From positions 340,359-404,358 of the forward strand of contig NZ_FTNT01000002.1 in assembly GCF_900156495.1 (NCBI RefSeq): a DNA stretch of 64,000 nt. The letters are read 5' to 3'. A program made the position numbers and the translations under genes. The DNA is from Williamsia sterculiae (lineage in GTDB: Bacteria; Actinomycetota; Actinomycetes; Mycobacteriales; Mycobacteriaceae). The notes under the pieces are model-generated. The model was not told where the DNA came from. It searched no databases and saw nothing but the letters and a program-made list of their open reading frames with translations. Below are positions 8,447 through 17,733 of the stretch, piece by piece (within the stretch, counting starts at the first letter, position 1; each line of letters begins with the position of its first letter).

Positions 8447-9709
8447 GCGCACGACTCGTTCGACCATCTGCACCGCGGTGTGCACGGCGTGTTCGGGGCT
8501 GATCATCCGGTCGTGCAGGACCTCGGCCCGACGCCGACTGCCGTCCGCGAAAGTGGTCTGCAGCGCCGCGGTGAGCCGCTGGGGGTCCACCCGCGACATC
8601 GGCAGCGACGCCCCGGCGCGGGCCGTCACGACCGCACGACCCCACATCGGCTGGTCGGCACCGACCCACACCACCGTGGTCGGAAGTCCGGCGCGCAGTC
8701 CGGCGGCCAACGACCCGGCACCGCCGTGGTGGACGGCGGCACCGCACCGCGGGAGCACGGCGTCGTGATCGACGTGACCAATCACCCGGATCGTCGGATC
8801 GTCTACGTCGGCCATGAAGCCGCTCCACCCGCCGGCCACCAGCAGTCGGCGACCGAGCCGGTCGGCGGCGATCCGCAACGCCGATGCCAGGCCCGCCGGG
8901 TTGTTGGGCAGCATGCTGCCGAACCCCACGTAGATCGGGGGATCGCCGGCACGCAGCCAGGCATCGAGGTCGCCGTCCACGCCGTGGTCCCCGACGGCGG
9001 AGCGGACCTCGGCGGGCAGGTTGAGGAATCCGACGAGCGGACGACTCGTACCCCACTCGGCGGCAAGCGAGCCGAACAATGCGGGGTCGTACGCCTGCAA
9101 TTCCGGTACGCCGCGCGCCGCGATCTCGGTGGCGTACGGCCGGCGCAACGCGGCCAGTCCGAGTTCGCCGCGCAGGGTGCTCTCGGCACTGCGGGATCCC
9201 CACCACAACAGTTGTTGTGCCAGCCGCCACCCGAGGTCGATGACCGGTCCGGGCATGGACATCGGAACGGGGATCGGCGGCGGCACCGAACGATTGCGTC
9301 GGATCGGGCAGTAGTGCACCGGGATGTGTGGTATCCCACGCACCTCGGCGACGTTGTGGGCGCGTTCCTGGCCGACACTGGTCGCGATGATCGCATCGAC
9401 ACCCGCCGAATGGTCCAGCAGCTGTTCCTGCATGATACGGCCACCGCGAACGGTGATCTCGCTGATCGCAGCCAACCTGGTCCGCGGGTCGCGCGACTTC
9501 ATTCGCTCCCGGGACAACTCGGAATCGAGTATCTCCCTGGTGTTCTCGCCGTACGGTTCGGTGCGGAGACCGGCCGACCGGCCGAACGACACCAGGTCGG
9601 GAGGCGTCATGAGCGTCACCGCGTGCCCACGGGACCGCAGGGCCAGGCCCAGTGCGACAAGGGGCTGCACATCCCCCCGACTACCGCTTGCCGCGATGGC
9701 GAATTCCAC
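8426..9709 (-). CDS. Family 1 (GT-B) glycosyltransferase, Gtf-like
   Basis: 427 residues. The N-terminus FAIAASGSRGDVQPLVALGLAL is the standard acceptor-domain start of the GT1/MGT enzymes that glycosylate natural products and mycobacterial lipids. The C-terminal donor site has HHGGAGSLAAGLRAGLP followed by ADQPMWG. The GTG at 9709 is preferred because AAGGGAG sits 5-6 nt upstream; a GTG two codons earlier is possible. Divergent from the acyltransferase gene at 9787 with 77 bp between. Related to the enzyme encoded at 12580-13941 (both share the stretch IxAYDPALF before the donor domain). Confidence 0.85.
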   Translation of the reverse strand: MEFAIAASGSRGDVQPLVALGLALRSRGHAVTLMTPPDLVSFGRSAGLRTEPYGENTREILDSELSRERMKSRDPRTRLAAISEITVRGGRIMQEQLLDHSAGVDAIIATSVGQERAHNVAEVRGIPHIPVHYCPIRRNRSVPPPIPVPMSMPGPVIDLGWRLAQQLLWWGSRSAESTLRGELGLAALRRPYATEIAARGVPELQAYDPALFGSLAAEWGTSRPLVGFLNLPAEVRSAVGDHGVDGDLDAWLRAGDPPIYVGFGSMLPNNPAGLASALRIAADRLGRRLLVAGGWSGFMADVDDPTIRVIGHVDHDAVLPRCGAAVHHGGAGSLAAGLRAGLPTTVVWVGADQPMWGRAVVTARAGASLPMSRVDPQRLTAALQTTFADGSRRRAEVLHDRMISPEHAVHTAVQMVERVVRSREHPA

Positions 9710-9786
9710 ACCCACTCCCTTGACCGGACAGACGCCAGTGTAGGGGGACCGACCTCGCGACGGGTGTGGGCGGACAGGAGGATCCG

Positions 9787-11175
9787 ATGACGACCGGCAC
9801 GCCGACCCCGTCCCGATCCACGACCGAACCGGGTCTCGCCAGTCGGCGCCTCGCCGATGAGGACTCGACGTTCTGGTTCCTGCGACGCGCCCTCGGCTGG
9901 GATGTGGTGTTGCAGACCGTCTGGGTCTTCGACGGCGCGATACCCGACAGCGCACTGCGCCGGATGCACGCCGGGCTCGAGTGCGGTCGTCTGCACCGCA
10001 CGCTGGTGGCGTCACGCATTCCCGGTGCCCGACCCCGCTGGGTGGGCGCCGGTGTGGCCGCCCCGCTGGTCGTGGACACGGAAACCGTCTCGACCACCGG
10101 GGTGGAGACTTGGGCGGCGACCGAGATGGCCACGGTCGACCTCGATCCGGAGCAGGGGCGCTGCTGGCGGTTGCGGGCCGCACCGATGGGCGACGGCTGC
10201 ACGGTGGTGTCGCTGTGTGCGCTGCACCAGGTCACCGACGGTCGTCTGATGGTGCAGTCGGCGGCCACCGCGATGACGGCGGATCCGTCGCCTGCCGACG
10301 GTCGCGTCCGGTCCGCACCGGTGACACCGGTGGTGGTCGGCGATGTAGTGGACGCGGCAGGCCGCGTGCTGGCCGTCGGTCGGGGGGTGGTGCGCGCGGT
10401 CGTCGCGGGGTGGCGACCGGGTGGGGACCCCGTTCGCGACGACATCGAACGTCCGGTTCGGCCCGAAGCCGCCCGCCGGTCACCGCGCGCCACGGGTGCG
10501 CTGGCCACCGTCAGTGTCCCGACGCATCGGTGGGATTCGGTCGCCGCCGCGCACGGTGGGACCCCGAACGCGCTCTTCGTCGCGGTCGTCACGGGACTGT
10601 TGCGCTCCGGTGGTCATGCCCCGGTGGGAGTACCGATCAAGGTGGGGCTGCCGGTCGATCGCCGACGCGGTGACACGGATCTCCGCGCCAACGCGACCGC
10701 GGGGGTGTCGATCACGCTGACCGACGACCCGGTGTCCGGCGGCGACCTGGGGTCCATCCGGGCGCTGTGCAAGGCCGCATACCAGCGACTCGAGGCGGGG
10801 CAGCGCGCCGCCACCGTGCACCTGCAACCGTTGGTGTGGTTGCTGCCGGCGTCGTGGCTCATCGGTGCGGCGACCGCCGGCTCGGGGATGCCGGATGCGA
10901 TGGTGTCCAATCTGGGTGACGTCCCCGCCGGCGCGCAGCGTCTCGGCGGATGTCGGGCCCGGCGGATCACCTTCCGTGGGATGGCCCAGAACGTCGATCC
11001 CGACCTGCCCTACCGCTTCGGCGACGGTGCACAGGCCTGGCTGTTGCGCACCGACGATCAGGTCACGTTCACCGTGTGGGGTTTCGACGAGACCCTCTTC
11101 GTCGATGAGAGCGACCTGGGGCGCCAACTCGGAGCCGAACTGTCCGCCTGGGACCTGCCGTACGAACTCTGGTGA
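9787..11175 (+). CDS. HxxxDG acyltransferase, condensation/CAT-like fold (paralogue 1)
   Basis: 462 residues with H147-Q-V-T-D151-G152, the acyltransferase HxxxDG motif, and DAMVSNLGDVP in the second half, a motif type found in PapA and alcohol acyltransferase relatives. It differs from the three PapA-like genes at the island's left end and resembles its immediate neighbour of identical length. A strong AGGAGG lies 5 nt before the ATG at 9787. No transmembrane helix or carrier domain is seen. It probably esterifies a hydroxyl on the glycoside made by the flanking glycosyltransferases; the specific reaction is inference. Confidence 0.75.
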   Translation: MTTGTPTPSRSTTEPGLASRRLADEDSTFWFLRRALGWDVVLQTVWVFDGAIPDSALRRMHAGLECGRLHRTLVASRIPGARPRWVGAGVAAPLVVDTETVSTTGVETWAATEMATVDLDPEQGRCWRLRAAPMGDGCTVVSLCALHQVTDGRLMVQSAATAMTADPSPADGRVRSAPVTPVVVGDVVDAAGRVLAVGRGVVRAVVAGWRPGGDPVRDDIERPVRPEAARRSPRATGALATVSVPTHRWDSVAAAHGGTPNALFVAVVTGLLRSGGHAPVGVPIKVGLPVDRRRGDTDLRANATAGVSITLTDDPVSGGDLGSIRALCKAAYQRLEAGQRAATVHLQPLVWLLPASWLIGAATAGSGMPDAMVSNLGDVPAGAQRLGGCRARRITFRGMAQNVDPDLPYRFGDGAQAWLLRTDDQVTFTVWGFDETLFVDESDLGRQLGAELSAWDLPYELW

Positions 11176-11194
11176 AACTACCGAAGGAGAGACG

Positions 11195-12583
11195 ATGACG
11201 ACCATCGCCGCCGGGACGGCACGAACGGGGACGGCTCCGCGGGTGACCGGTGCCGACGAGTCGTACCTGCTGGCCCAGGATCTCTTCGGGGTCAGCGCCC
11301 CCATCCAATTCCTCTACGACTTCCACGTCGACCCGGGGGCCGACGCGGTGGCCGCGTTGCGCGCCGCGTTGGCCCAGGGGTCGTTGCACCGGGCGGTCTC
11401 CCGGACCCGGGTACCGGGCGCACGGCACCGGTGGGTGCGATCCGACCGAGCCCCCGCGGGTTCCGACGACGAGGTCATCGCCGACGACGAGGTGGGCCGG
11501 TGGTGCGACGCGTGTCTGCGCGGCCACCGGGTCGACCCGATCGGCGGCGCGGGGTGGCGGCTGGATTCCGCGGCCACCGAAGGCGGCGGTCGCGCGGTGT
11601 CGCTGCTGGTGTCGCACATGGTCGCCGACGGTCAGGCGGTGTACCGCGCGTTGGCAGAGGCGGCCGCGGGGACCGGGACCGCGCTGCCCGCCGCGGCGAG
11701 CGTCGGCGGGATCCGTGGCTTGCGAGCCGACGTCGGCGACGCGATCGGACAGGTCGGCGCCGCCGCGAATTCGGTACGGGTGCTGGTGCGTGAGGCGGTC
11801 CGGAACCGCCGAGCGACGTCGACCGGCACCGCGGCGTCGAGCCCGACGACCGGCAACGACCCCGCGCGCACGTTTCTGCCGCCGATGGTGGGCGACGAGC
11901 CGGAACCCACGTTGCTGACGGTGGACGTCGACGCGACCCGGTGGAAGCAGCGGGCGGCCGAGTTCGACGGCACACCGAACAGCCTGTTCACCGCGGTGCT
12001 GTCCGGTGTCGTCGGTCGGTCGGGACTGCCGATCAGCGGGGAACTCAAGGTCTGTGTCGCGGTGAGCAGACGCGACGACGAGAGTGACGATCGCGCGAAT
12101 GCCTCCGGCGGGGTGTGGATCCGATTACCGAAACCCATCGAACCGGGCGCAGATCTCGGCGCGGTACGGGCGATGAGCAAGCGTGCCTTCGTCGACTACG
12201 CCGAGTCGGGTGCCGACGCCGTGGCCGACAATCTACAGCCGGTGGTGCGGCTGCTGCCGCGGCGCATCGTCGGGAGGTTGATGCGGTCCATCGCCGGACC
12301 CGACGTCACGGTGTCGAATCTCGGTGTGGCACCGCGCAACAGTCTGCGTATCGGCGGCCGGGACGCCGCGGGATTCGGCATCCGCGCGATCATGCAGGGG
12401 ACTCCCGCGGAGCAGCGCCGCAAGCAGGGTCCTGCGGTGGCCGCCTGGGCGGTGCAACACGGTGACACCGTGACGATGACCTTCTTCGGTATCCACCCTG
12501 ATCATTTCGGTGATGTCACCGTGGTGCGCAAGCTGATCGACGACGAACTCGACGCCTGGGGCCTCGCCCGCAGGTTCTGGTGA
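11195..12583 (+). CDS. HxxxDG acyltransferase, condensation/CAT-like fold (paralogue 2)
   Basis: 462 residues, exactly the length of the preceding gene and alignable with it: H141-M-V-A-D145-G146 is the catalytic motif, VTVSNLGVAP the second-half motif, and both end in a Leu/Trp-rich tail (YELW, RRFW). This indicates tandem duplication followed by divergence. GGAGAG precedes the ATG at 11195. The gap to the upstream gene is 19 bp, and the downstream glycosyltransferase overlaps it by GTGA, so the three form one operon. Two related enzymes side by side suggest two acylation sites or two acyl donors. Confidence 0.75.
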   Translation: MTTIAAGTARTGTAPRVTGADESYLLAQDLFGVSAPIQFLYDFHVDPGADAVAALRAALAQGSLHRAVSRTRVPGARHRWVRSDRAPAGSDDEVIADDEVGRWCDACLRGHRVDPIGGAGWRLDSAATEGGGRAVSLLVSHMVADGQAVYRALAEAAAGTGTALPAAASVGGIRGLRADVGDAIGQVGAAANSVRVLVREAVRNRRATSTGTAASSPTTGNDPARTFLPPMVGDEPEPTLLTVDVDATRWKQRAAEFDGTPNSLFTAVLSGVVGRSGLPISGELKVCVAVSRRDDESDDRANASGGVWIRLPKPIEPGADLGAVRAMSKRAFVDYAESGADAVADNLQPVVRLLPRRIVGRLMRSIAGPDVTVSNLGVAPRNSLRIGGRDAAGFGIRAIMQGTPAEQRRKQGPAVAAWAVQHGDTVTMTFFGIHPDHFGDVTVVRKLIDDELDAWGLARRFW

Positions 12584-13941
12584 GATCGATGACCGGACCA
12601 GTACAGACCAGACCAGCGCAGACCAGATCGGGCCATGTGGCGATCCTGTTGTACGGCAGTCGCGGCGACATCCAACCCGGACTGTGTCTCGCCCTGGAAC
12701 TGCAGGACCGTGGCGACCGGGTGAGCGTCGCCGTTCCACCCAACCTGGTGTCGATGGCGCTGGCGGTGGGGGTCGACGATGTCCGGCCGCTGGGTATGGA
12801 TTCGGACTCGGCGTGGACCTCGGAGCATGCGCTGTCGCAACAGCGCAGCCGGAACCCGTTGCGTCGCATGCGTCTCGCGATCGCCAACGTGCGTGCGGGG
12901 TTCCGGGCCATGGACGACGCCCTGATCGAGGCCTTCGTCGTGGACGGCGCACCGCTGGCCGGCGCGGACGTGGTGGTGGTCGCCCCGCTGTGTCAGGACC
13001 GCGGGTTGGCGCTGGCGCAGGTCCTGGACATCCCACTGGTGACACTGCGGTTCGGTCCGATGTCGGAGAACGGGGTGGTGGGGTCGATCCCCGGTGTCGG
13101 ACAGACCTGGAGTGCGGCCTGGCGCCGACGATCGTGGCGTCTCGCGGACCGGGTGACGTGGTGGGCCACCGGCTGGAACGAGAACCGGTTCCGTCGGCGG
13201 GTGGGTCTGACCTCGGCTCGTGGCCCGCTGCCGGCACGGCTGCGCCGGTTGGGGATTGCCCAGATCCAGGCCTACGACCCGGCGCTGTTCCCGGGTCTGG
13301 CCGACGAGTGGGGGGATGACCGCCCACTGGTCGGATTCCTCGACCTGCCGGCACACGCGCGCGCCCGCATCGATGGGGGCGATGCCGACCCGGCGGACGC
13401 GAGCCTGTGGCGGTGGCTGGACGCCGGTCCGCCGCCGTTGTTCGTCACCTTCGGCAGCATGCCGCTGCCCGACCGCGACACCGTGATGGCCACGATCGAG
13501 GGAGCCGCGGACCGGGTGGGCCTGCGCTGCCTGTTCGTGATGAGTGGGGAGCGGGAGCCGTGGGACGACCGTTCCGCGCAGCGGAGCCACGTCGTCAGCG
13601 CGGTCAATCATGCCGCGGTCCTACCCCGGTGCGCCGCCGCCGTCCACCACGGCGGCGCCGGCACCACGGCGGCGGTGCTGCGGGCGGGACTGCCCGCGGT
13701 GGTGTGCGCGGTGACCGCCGATCAGCCCGTCTGGGGCGACCGTCTGCGTGCCCTGGGGGTCGGCGACTGGTGTCGCACCTCGGCGCTGACCACCGACGGG
13801 GTGACCACGGCCCTCACCACCGCGGTGGCGTCCCGTGCCGCCGCCGGGTCGTTGTCGGCGCGGATGGTGGATGCCGAGAGCGCGGTGGCCGCCGCGGCGG
13901 ATCGGGTGCAACGGTGCTTCGCGTCGGCCGCACACCTCTGA
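12580..13941 (+). CDS. Family 1 (GT-B) glycosyltransferase, Gtf-like
   Basis: 453 residues with HVAILLYGSRGDIQPGLCLALEL at the acceptor domain and HHGGAGTTAAVLRAGLP plus ADQPVWGDRL at the donor site, the standard family-1 pattern. The GTG at 12580 gives a GTGA overlap with the acyltransferase stop; an ATG at 12589 is an equally possible start. It is last in the operon and last in the island; rplM follows after about 217 bp with its own promoter. It likely adds a sugar to the same lipid scaffold as its relative at 8426-9709. Confidence 0.85.
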   Translation: MRSMTGPVQTRPAQTRSGHVAILLYGSRGDIQPGLCLALELQDRGDRVSVAVPPNLVSMALAVGVDDVRPLGMDSDSAWTSEHALSQQRSRNPLRRMRLAIANVRAGFRAMDDALIEAFVVDGAPLAGADVVVVAPLCQDRGLALAQVLDIPLVTLRFGPMSENGVVGSIPGVGQTWSAAWRRRSWRLADRVTWWATGWNENRFRRRVGLTSARGPLPARLRRLGIAQIQAYDPALFPGLADEWGDDRPLVGFLDLPAHARARIDGGDADPADASLWRWLDAGPPPLFVTFGSMPLPDRDTVMATIEGAADRVGLRCLFVMSGEREPWDDRSAQRSHVVSAVNHAAVLPRCAAAVHHGGAGTTAAVLRAGLPAVVCAVTADQPVWGDRLRALGVGDWCRTSALTTDGVTTALTTAVASRAAAGSLSARMVDAESAVAAAADRVQRCFASAAHL

Positions 13942-13979
13942 CCGGGGCTTTTCCTCCTCCGTCGACCTCGGCCGGCGTT

Positions 13980-14009
13980 TTGACCGGTGGCCGGGCACTC
14001 GCGTAGCCT
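13980..14009 (+). promoter_or_regulatory. Predicted promoter of rplM-rpsI
   Basis: TTGACC (13980-13985) and TAGCCT (14004-14009) are separated by 18 bp and would start transcription near 14016, leaving a leader of roughly 140 nt before rplM. The leader contains GC-rich inverted segments but no recognisable L13-binding structure. Confidence 0.5.
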
Positions 14010-14158
14010 GATCGGTTGGTGCGCGGCCCCGTCGAGTTCTCGACTCGGTGGGACAGCGGGTCCCGGGTCCAGGTCGGTCGCCGGAGCAGCCCGGCCGCGT
14101 CATCGGACCGACACCCACCGACTCCACGGAGTCACCCGAGAAGACTGTGAGGACATCT

Positions 14159-14602
14159 GTGCCCACCTACACCCCGAAGGCCGGTGACATCACGCGTACG
14201 TGGCATGTCATCGATGCCAACGACGTGGTGCTCGGCCGTCTCGCCGTGCAGGCCGCCAACCTGCTGCGCGGCAAGCACAAGCCGACCTACGCACCGCACC
14301 TGGACGGCGGCGACTTCGTCGTCATCATCAACGCCGAGAAGGTCACGCTGACCAGCAACAAGGCCGAGCGCAAGCTCAACTACCGGCACTCCGGTCACCC
14401 GGGTGGACTGTCGTCGCGGACCACCGCCGAACTGCTGGAGACGCACCCCGAGCGCGTCGTGGAGAAGGCCATCGTCGGCATGCTCCCCAAGACCAAGCTC
14501 GGTCGGGCCATGAGCAGCAAGCTCAAGGTCTACGCAGGCCCGAACCATCCGCACGCGGCCCAGCGCCCCGTCCCCTTCGAGATCAAGCAGGTGGCCCAGT
14601 GA
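14159..14602 (+). CDS. rplM: 50S ribosomal protein L13
   Basis: 147 residues, the mycobacterial length. Begins [19 protein letters not shown] and contains [21 protein letters not shown] and the [12 protein letters not shown] stretch characteristic of bL13/uL13, an early-assembly protein of the large subunit. The GTG at 14159 is chosen because it matches the usual family start; longer upstream frames are not conserved. Overlaps rpsI by GTGA, the normal rplM-rpsI operon. Confidence 0.97.
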   Translation: MPTYTPKAGDITRTWHVIDANDVVLGRLAVQAANLLRGKHKPTYAPHLDGGDFVVIINAEKVTLTSNKAERKLNYRHSGHPGGLSSRTTAELLETHPERVVEKAIVGMLPKTKLGRAMSSKLKVYAGPNHPHAAQRPVPFEIKQVAQ

Positions 14603-15123
14603 CCTCTCCGAACGACGAGAACGTGACCGAGGACGTCGTCGAAGCCGTCGAGGTGGCTCCCGACGACTACGTGGTGGAGGACGTGGACGTCGACATCGAC
14701 GTCACCGACGAGGCCCCGGCGGCCCCGATCGCCATCGACCGTCCGGTGCAGACCGTGGGTCGCCGCAAGGAGGCCATCGTCCGCGTCCGGCTGACCCCGG
14801 GCAGTGGCGGGTTCGAGCTGAACGGCCGCACCCTCGAGGCGTACTTCCCCAACAAGGTGCACCAGCAGCTGATCAAGGCGCCGCTGGTCACCGTCGAGCG
14901 CACCGAGTCCTTCGACATCCACGCCAAGCTCGTCGGTGGCGGCCCGTCGGGTCAGGCAGGCGCCCTGCGTCTGGCCATCGCCCGCGCCCTCATCGAGGTC
15001 ACCCCGGAGGACCGTCCCGCACTGAAGAAGGCAGGCTTCCTCACCCGTGACCCGCGCGCCGTGGAGCGCAAGAAGTACGGCCTGAAGAAGGCCCGTAAGG
15101 CGTCGCAGTACAGCAAGCGCTGA
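14599..15123 (+). CDS. rpsI: 30S ribosomal protein S9
   Basis: 174 residues. An acidic N-terminal extension of about 48 residues (rich in Asp, Glu, Val), as in other actinobacterial S9 proteins, precedes the conserved core starting [15 protein letters not shown], with [16 protein letters not shown] and the basic C-terminal tail [12 protein letters not shown] that reaches the P site. GTG start in a GTGA overlap with rplM. A strong hairpin follows the stop. Confidence 0.97.
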   Translation: MTSPNDENVTEDVVEAVEVAPDDYVVEDVDVDIDVTDEAPAAPIAIDRPVQTVGRRKEAIVRVRLTPGSGGFELNGRTLEAYFPNKVHQQLIKAPLVTVERTESFDIHAKLVGGGPSGQAGALRLAIARALIEVTPEDRPALKKAGFLTRDPRAVERKKYGLKKARKASQYSKR

Positions 15124-15140
15124 CCTGCTGCGATCCTCAC

Positions 15141-15177
15141 CACGAGCAGGCACCCGAGCGTTGGGTGCCTGCTCGTG
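15141..15177 (+). terminator. Hairpin after rpsI
   Basis: A perfect 15-bp inverted repeat: CACGAGCAGGCACCC (15141-15155) pairs with GGGTGCCTGCTCGTG (15163-15177) around a 7-nt loop. There is no T-run, which is common for actinobacterial terminators. It lies 17 bp after the rpsI stop and 44 bp before glmM, so it probably ends the ribosomal operon. Confidence 0.75.
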
Positions 15178-15221
15178 TGCGTCACGCGGCTCGACTCACA
15201 CAGCAAGGGCAGGAATTCTCG

Positions 15222-16565
15222 ATGGGACGGTTGTTCGGTACCGACGGAGTACGTGGACGGGCGAATGCGGATCTGACACCCGCGCTGGCGATGTCGTTGG
15301 CCGCCGCCGCGGCGCGCGTGTTGGCCCCGGCCGGATCGGTACCGCGACCGCAGGTCGTCGTCGGCCGTGACCCGCGTGCCTCGGGCGAGATGTTGGAGGC
15401 CGCGGTCTGCGCGGGGCTGACGTCCGCGGGTGTGGACGCCGTCCGCGTCGGGGTGGTGCCCACCCCGGCCGTGGCCCACCTCACCGCCGAACGTGACGCG
15501 GCCTTCGGTGTGATGATCTCGGCCTCGCACAATCCGATGCCCGACAACGGGATCAAGCTGTTCGCCAAGGGCGGCCACAAACTCGCCGATGACCTCGAGG
15601 ACGAGATCGAGGCCGCGATGGCCCACGACACCGCCGACCGGCCCACCGGTGCCGACGTGGGTCGCACCCTCGACGCACCCGACGCCGTCGACGCGTATCT
15701 CGCTCACCTCGGCACCGTGGTGGGCCGGGGCAGTCTGGACGGCCTGACCGTGGTGGTGGACTGCGCCAACGGTGCCGCCTCGGTGGTTGCACCGCGTGCC
15801 TACGCGGCCGCGGGTGCCACCGTGATCGCCATCCACGACACGCCGGACGGGTTGAACATCAACGCCGACTGCGGTTCCACCCACCTCGACCGTGTCCAGG
15901 CCGCGGTGCGTGAGCACGGCGCCGACCTCGGTCTCGCCCATGACGGGGACGCCGACCGCTGTCTGGCGGTGGACGCCGCGGGTGACGTCGTCGACGGTGA
16001 CGGGATCATGGCGATCCTGGCCACCGGGATGCGCGAACAGGGTGTGCTCACCGACGAGGTGCTGGTCACCACGGTGATGAGCAACCTGGGACTGCACAAG
16101 GCGATGCGTGCGGCGGGAATCGCCCTGCGCACCACCGGGGTCGGGGACCGTTACGTGCTCGACGAACTGCGCACCGGCGGCTACGCCCTCGGTGGTGAAC
16201 AGTCCGGTCACATCGTGATGCCCGCGGCCAGCACCACCGGCGACGGAGTGCTCACCGGACTGTCGCTGATGGCAAGGATGGCCGCGACCGGTCGGAGCCT
16301 GGCCGAACTCGCCGGCGTGATGACCACCCTCCCGCAGGTGTTGATCAACGTCTCGGTGACCGACCGGGAACGGGTCGCCGGCGATCACAGTGTCACGGCC
16401 GCCGTCCGGGAGGCCGAACAGGTCCTGGGTGAGGACGGGCGGATCCTGCTGCGGCCGTCGGGTACCGAGCAACTGGTGCGCGTGATGGTCGAGGCCACCA
16501 CCGAGGACGACGCCCGTCGGGTGGCCGAGCAGGTCGCCGGGGTGGTCTCGGCGGCCTGCCGATGA
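15222..16565 (+). CDS. glmM: Phosphoglucosamine mutase
   Basis: 447 residues. Converts glucosamine-6-phosphate to glucosamine-1-phosphate for UDP-GlcNAc and peptidoglycan. It shows [11 protein letters not shown] at the start, the phosphoserine loop [14 protein letters not shown], the metal-binding loop DGDADR, the sugar-recognition loop GGEQSGH, and the phosphate-binding [15 protein letters not shown] near the end. ATG at 15222 with an AGG-type site upstream. Overlaps the following HAD gene by ATGA. Together with glmS at 21907 it supplies the amino-sugar branch. Confidence 0.97.
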   Translation: MGRLFGTDGVRGRANADLTPALAMSLAAAAARVLAPAGSVPRPQVVVGRDPRASGEMLEAAVCAGLTSAGVDAVRVGVVPTPAVAHLTAERDAAFGVMISASHNPMPDNGIKLFAKGGHKLADDLEDEIEAAMAHDTADRPTGADVGRTLDAPDAVDAYLAHLGTVVGRGSLDGLTVVVDCANGAASVVAPRAYAAAGATVIAIHDTPDGLNINADCGSTHLDRVQAAVREHGADLGLAHDGDADRCLAVDAAGDVVDGDGIMAILATGMREQGVLTDEVLVTTVMSNLGLHKAMRAAGIALRTTGVGDRYVLDELRTGGYALGGEQSGHIVMPAASTTGDGVLTGLSLMARMAATGRSLAELAGVMTTLPQVLINVSVTDRERVAGDHSVTAAVREAEQVLGEDGRILLRPSGTEQLVRVMVEATTEDDARRVAEQVAGVVSAACR

Positions 16566-17266
16566 CGGCCGCGCCTCCCCGCGCGGTCCTGTTCGACTTC
16601 TCCGGCACGCTGTTCCGGTTCACCGAACAGCCCGAGTGGTTCGCCGAGTTGCACGACGTGCACGGAAACCCGATCGACCTCCACCTGCAGGCCGAACTGA
16701 TCCGTCGGATGACCGCACCCACCGGCGTGCCGGTCGACCTCGGCCCCGAGGACCGGCACGCCTGGGAGAACCGCGACCTCGACCCCGACCTGCACCGACG
16801 CGCCTACCTCGCGGTGTTGCGGGCGTCCGGGTTGAGCGTGCCCGGCCACGCCGAGTCGCTCTACGGCCGGGTCATCGATCCGCACTCGTGGACGCCGTAC
16901 CCCGACACCATCGCCGCGTTGCGGACGGTCCGGGATGCGGGGGTACCGGTGGGCATCGTGAGCAACATCGCCTTCGACCTGCGTCCGGTGTTCGCCCTCG
17001 CCGGCGTCGATGACCTCGTCGACACCCTCGTGTTGTCCTACGAGGTCGGTCTGGTCAAACCCGACCCGGGTATCTTCACGCTCGCATTCGATCGTCTCGG
17101 CGTACCCGCCCAGCGGGGCCTGATGGTCGGTGACAGCGCGATCGCCGACGGCGCCGCGGCCGGCGTCGGTGCCGCATTCGCCGAGGTGGAGCCGGCGCCG
17201 GTCGCCGACCGACCCGACGCGTTGTTGACCGCGCTGGCCGACCACGGATTCGCTGCCTCGGGTTAG
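16562..17266 (+). CDS. HAD-superfamily hydrolase-like protein
   Basis: 234 residues with HAD fold motifs: motif I DFSGTLF (D12-F-S14), motif II VSNIA, motif III Lys in LVKPDPGIF and motif [13 protein letters not shown], with a helical cap between residues about 15 and 100. The usual phosphatase pair is DxD; here the second Asp, the general acid/base, is Ser14. The nucleophile D12 remains, so activity may be altered rather than absent. It is translationally coupled to glmM. Substrate unknown. Confidence 0.8.
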   Translation: MTAAPPRAVLFDFSGTLFRFTEQPEWFAELHDVHGNPIDLHLQAELIRRMTAPTGVPVDLGPEDRHAWENRDLDPDLHRRAYLAVLRASGLSVPGHAESLYGRVIDPHSWTPYPDTIAALRTVRDAGVPVGIVSNIAFDLRPVFALAGVDDLVDTLVLSYEVGLVKPDPGIFTLAFDRLGVPAQRGLMVGDSAIADGAAAGVGAAFAEVEPAPVADRPDALLTALADHGFAASG

Positions 17267-17418
17267 TCTGGGGGTCCGCGACCGGTCGGCTGTGAATGAG
17301 GCCAAGGCAGGGATCGGGGATCGGTTCGCGGAACCGGAGTGGGCGTACACCCGTCTCATCTCCGGACGAGACACCCCACTGGGCTCCGTATCCGGGCCCG
17401 CGAGCGCGAGTGAGACCC

Positions 17419-17733
17419 ATGACTGACCGGACCGAGTTCGACCCCGAGCTGATGGACCGTGTCGGGAGGCGGATGACCGGGGCGCGAGAACCGTTGCGCA
17501 ACGCCGCGACGATCGTGACCGGCACCGGCTTCGGGCCCCACGCGCTGGGCGAGGACCTCGGCGAGCACGGCACCCGGTATCGACAGGGTATGGCCGCCGT
17601 GGCCGCCGCGCTGCACCGGCTGGCCGACGAGACCGAGGAGCTGGGCGGTCGGGTGGTCGCGGCCCGGGCGGCGACCCTGGATGCCGACGAGGAGGCCGCC
17701 CACGCCTTCCGCTCCCACGGGACCGACCGATGA
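17419..17733 (+). CDS. Small WXG100-like protein (Rv3440c-type)
   Basis: 104 residues, predicted as mostly helical with an Ala-rich central hairpin (roughly 45-95), the build of ESX-type secreted or ESX-associated small proteins. It sits in the place of Rv3440c of M. tuberculosis, between glmM and glmS, and overlaps the next gene by ATGA. The ATG at 17419 is preferred over upstream frames because those are out of context. No WXG tripeptide is present in this member. No function is known; secretion by a type VII system is a plausible inference only. Confidence 0.7.
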   Translation: MTDRTEFDPELMDRVGRRMTGAREPLRNAATIVTGTGFGPHALGEDLGEHGTRYRQGMAAVAAALHRLADETEELGGRVVAARAATLDADEEAAHAFRSHGTDR

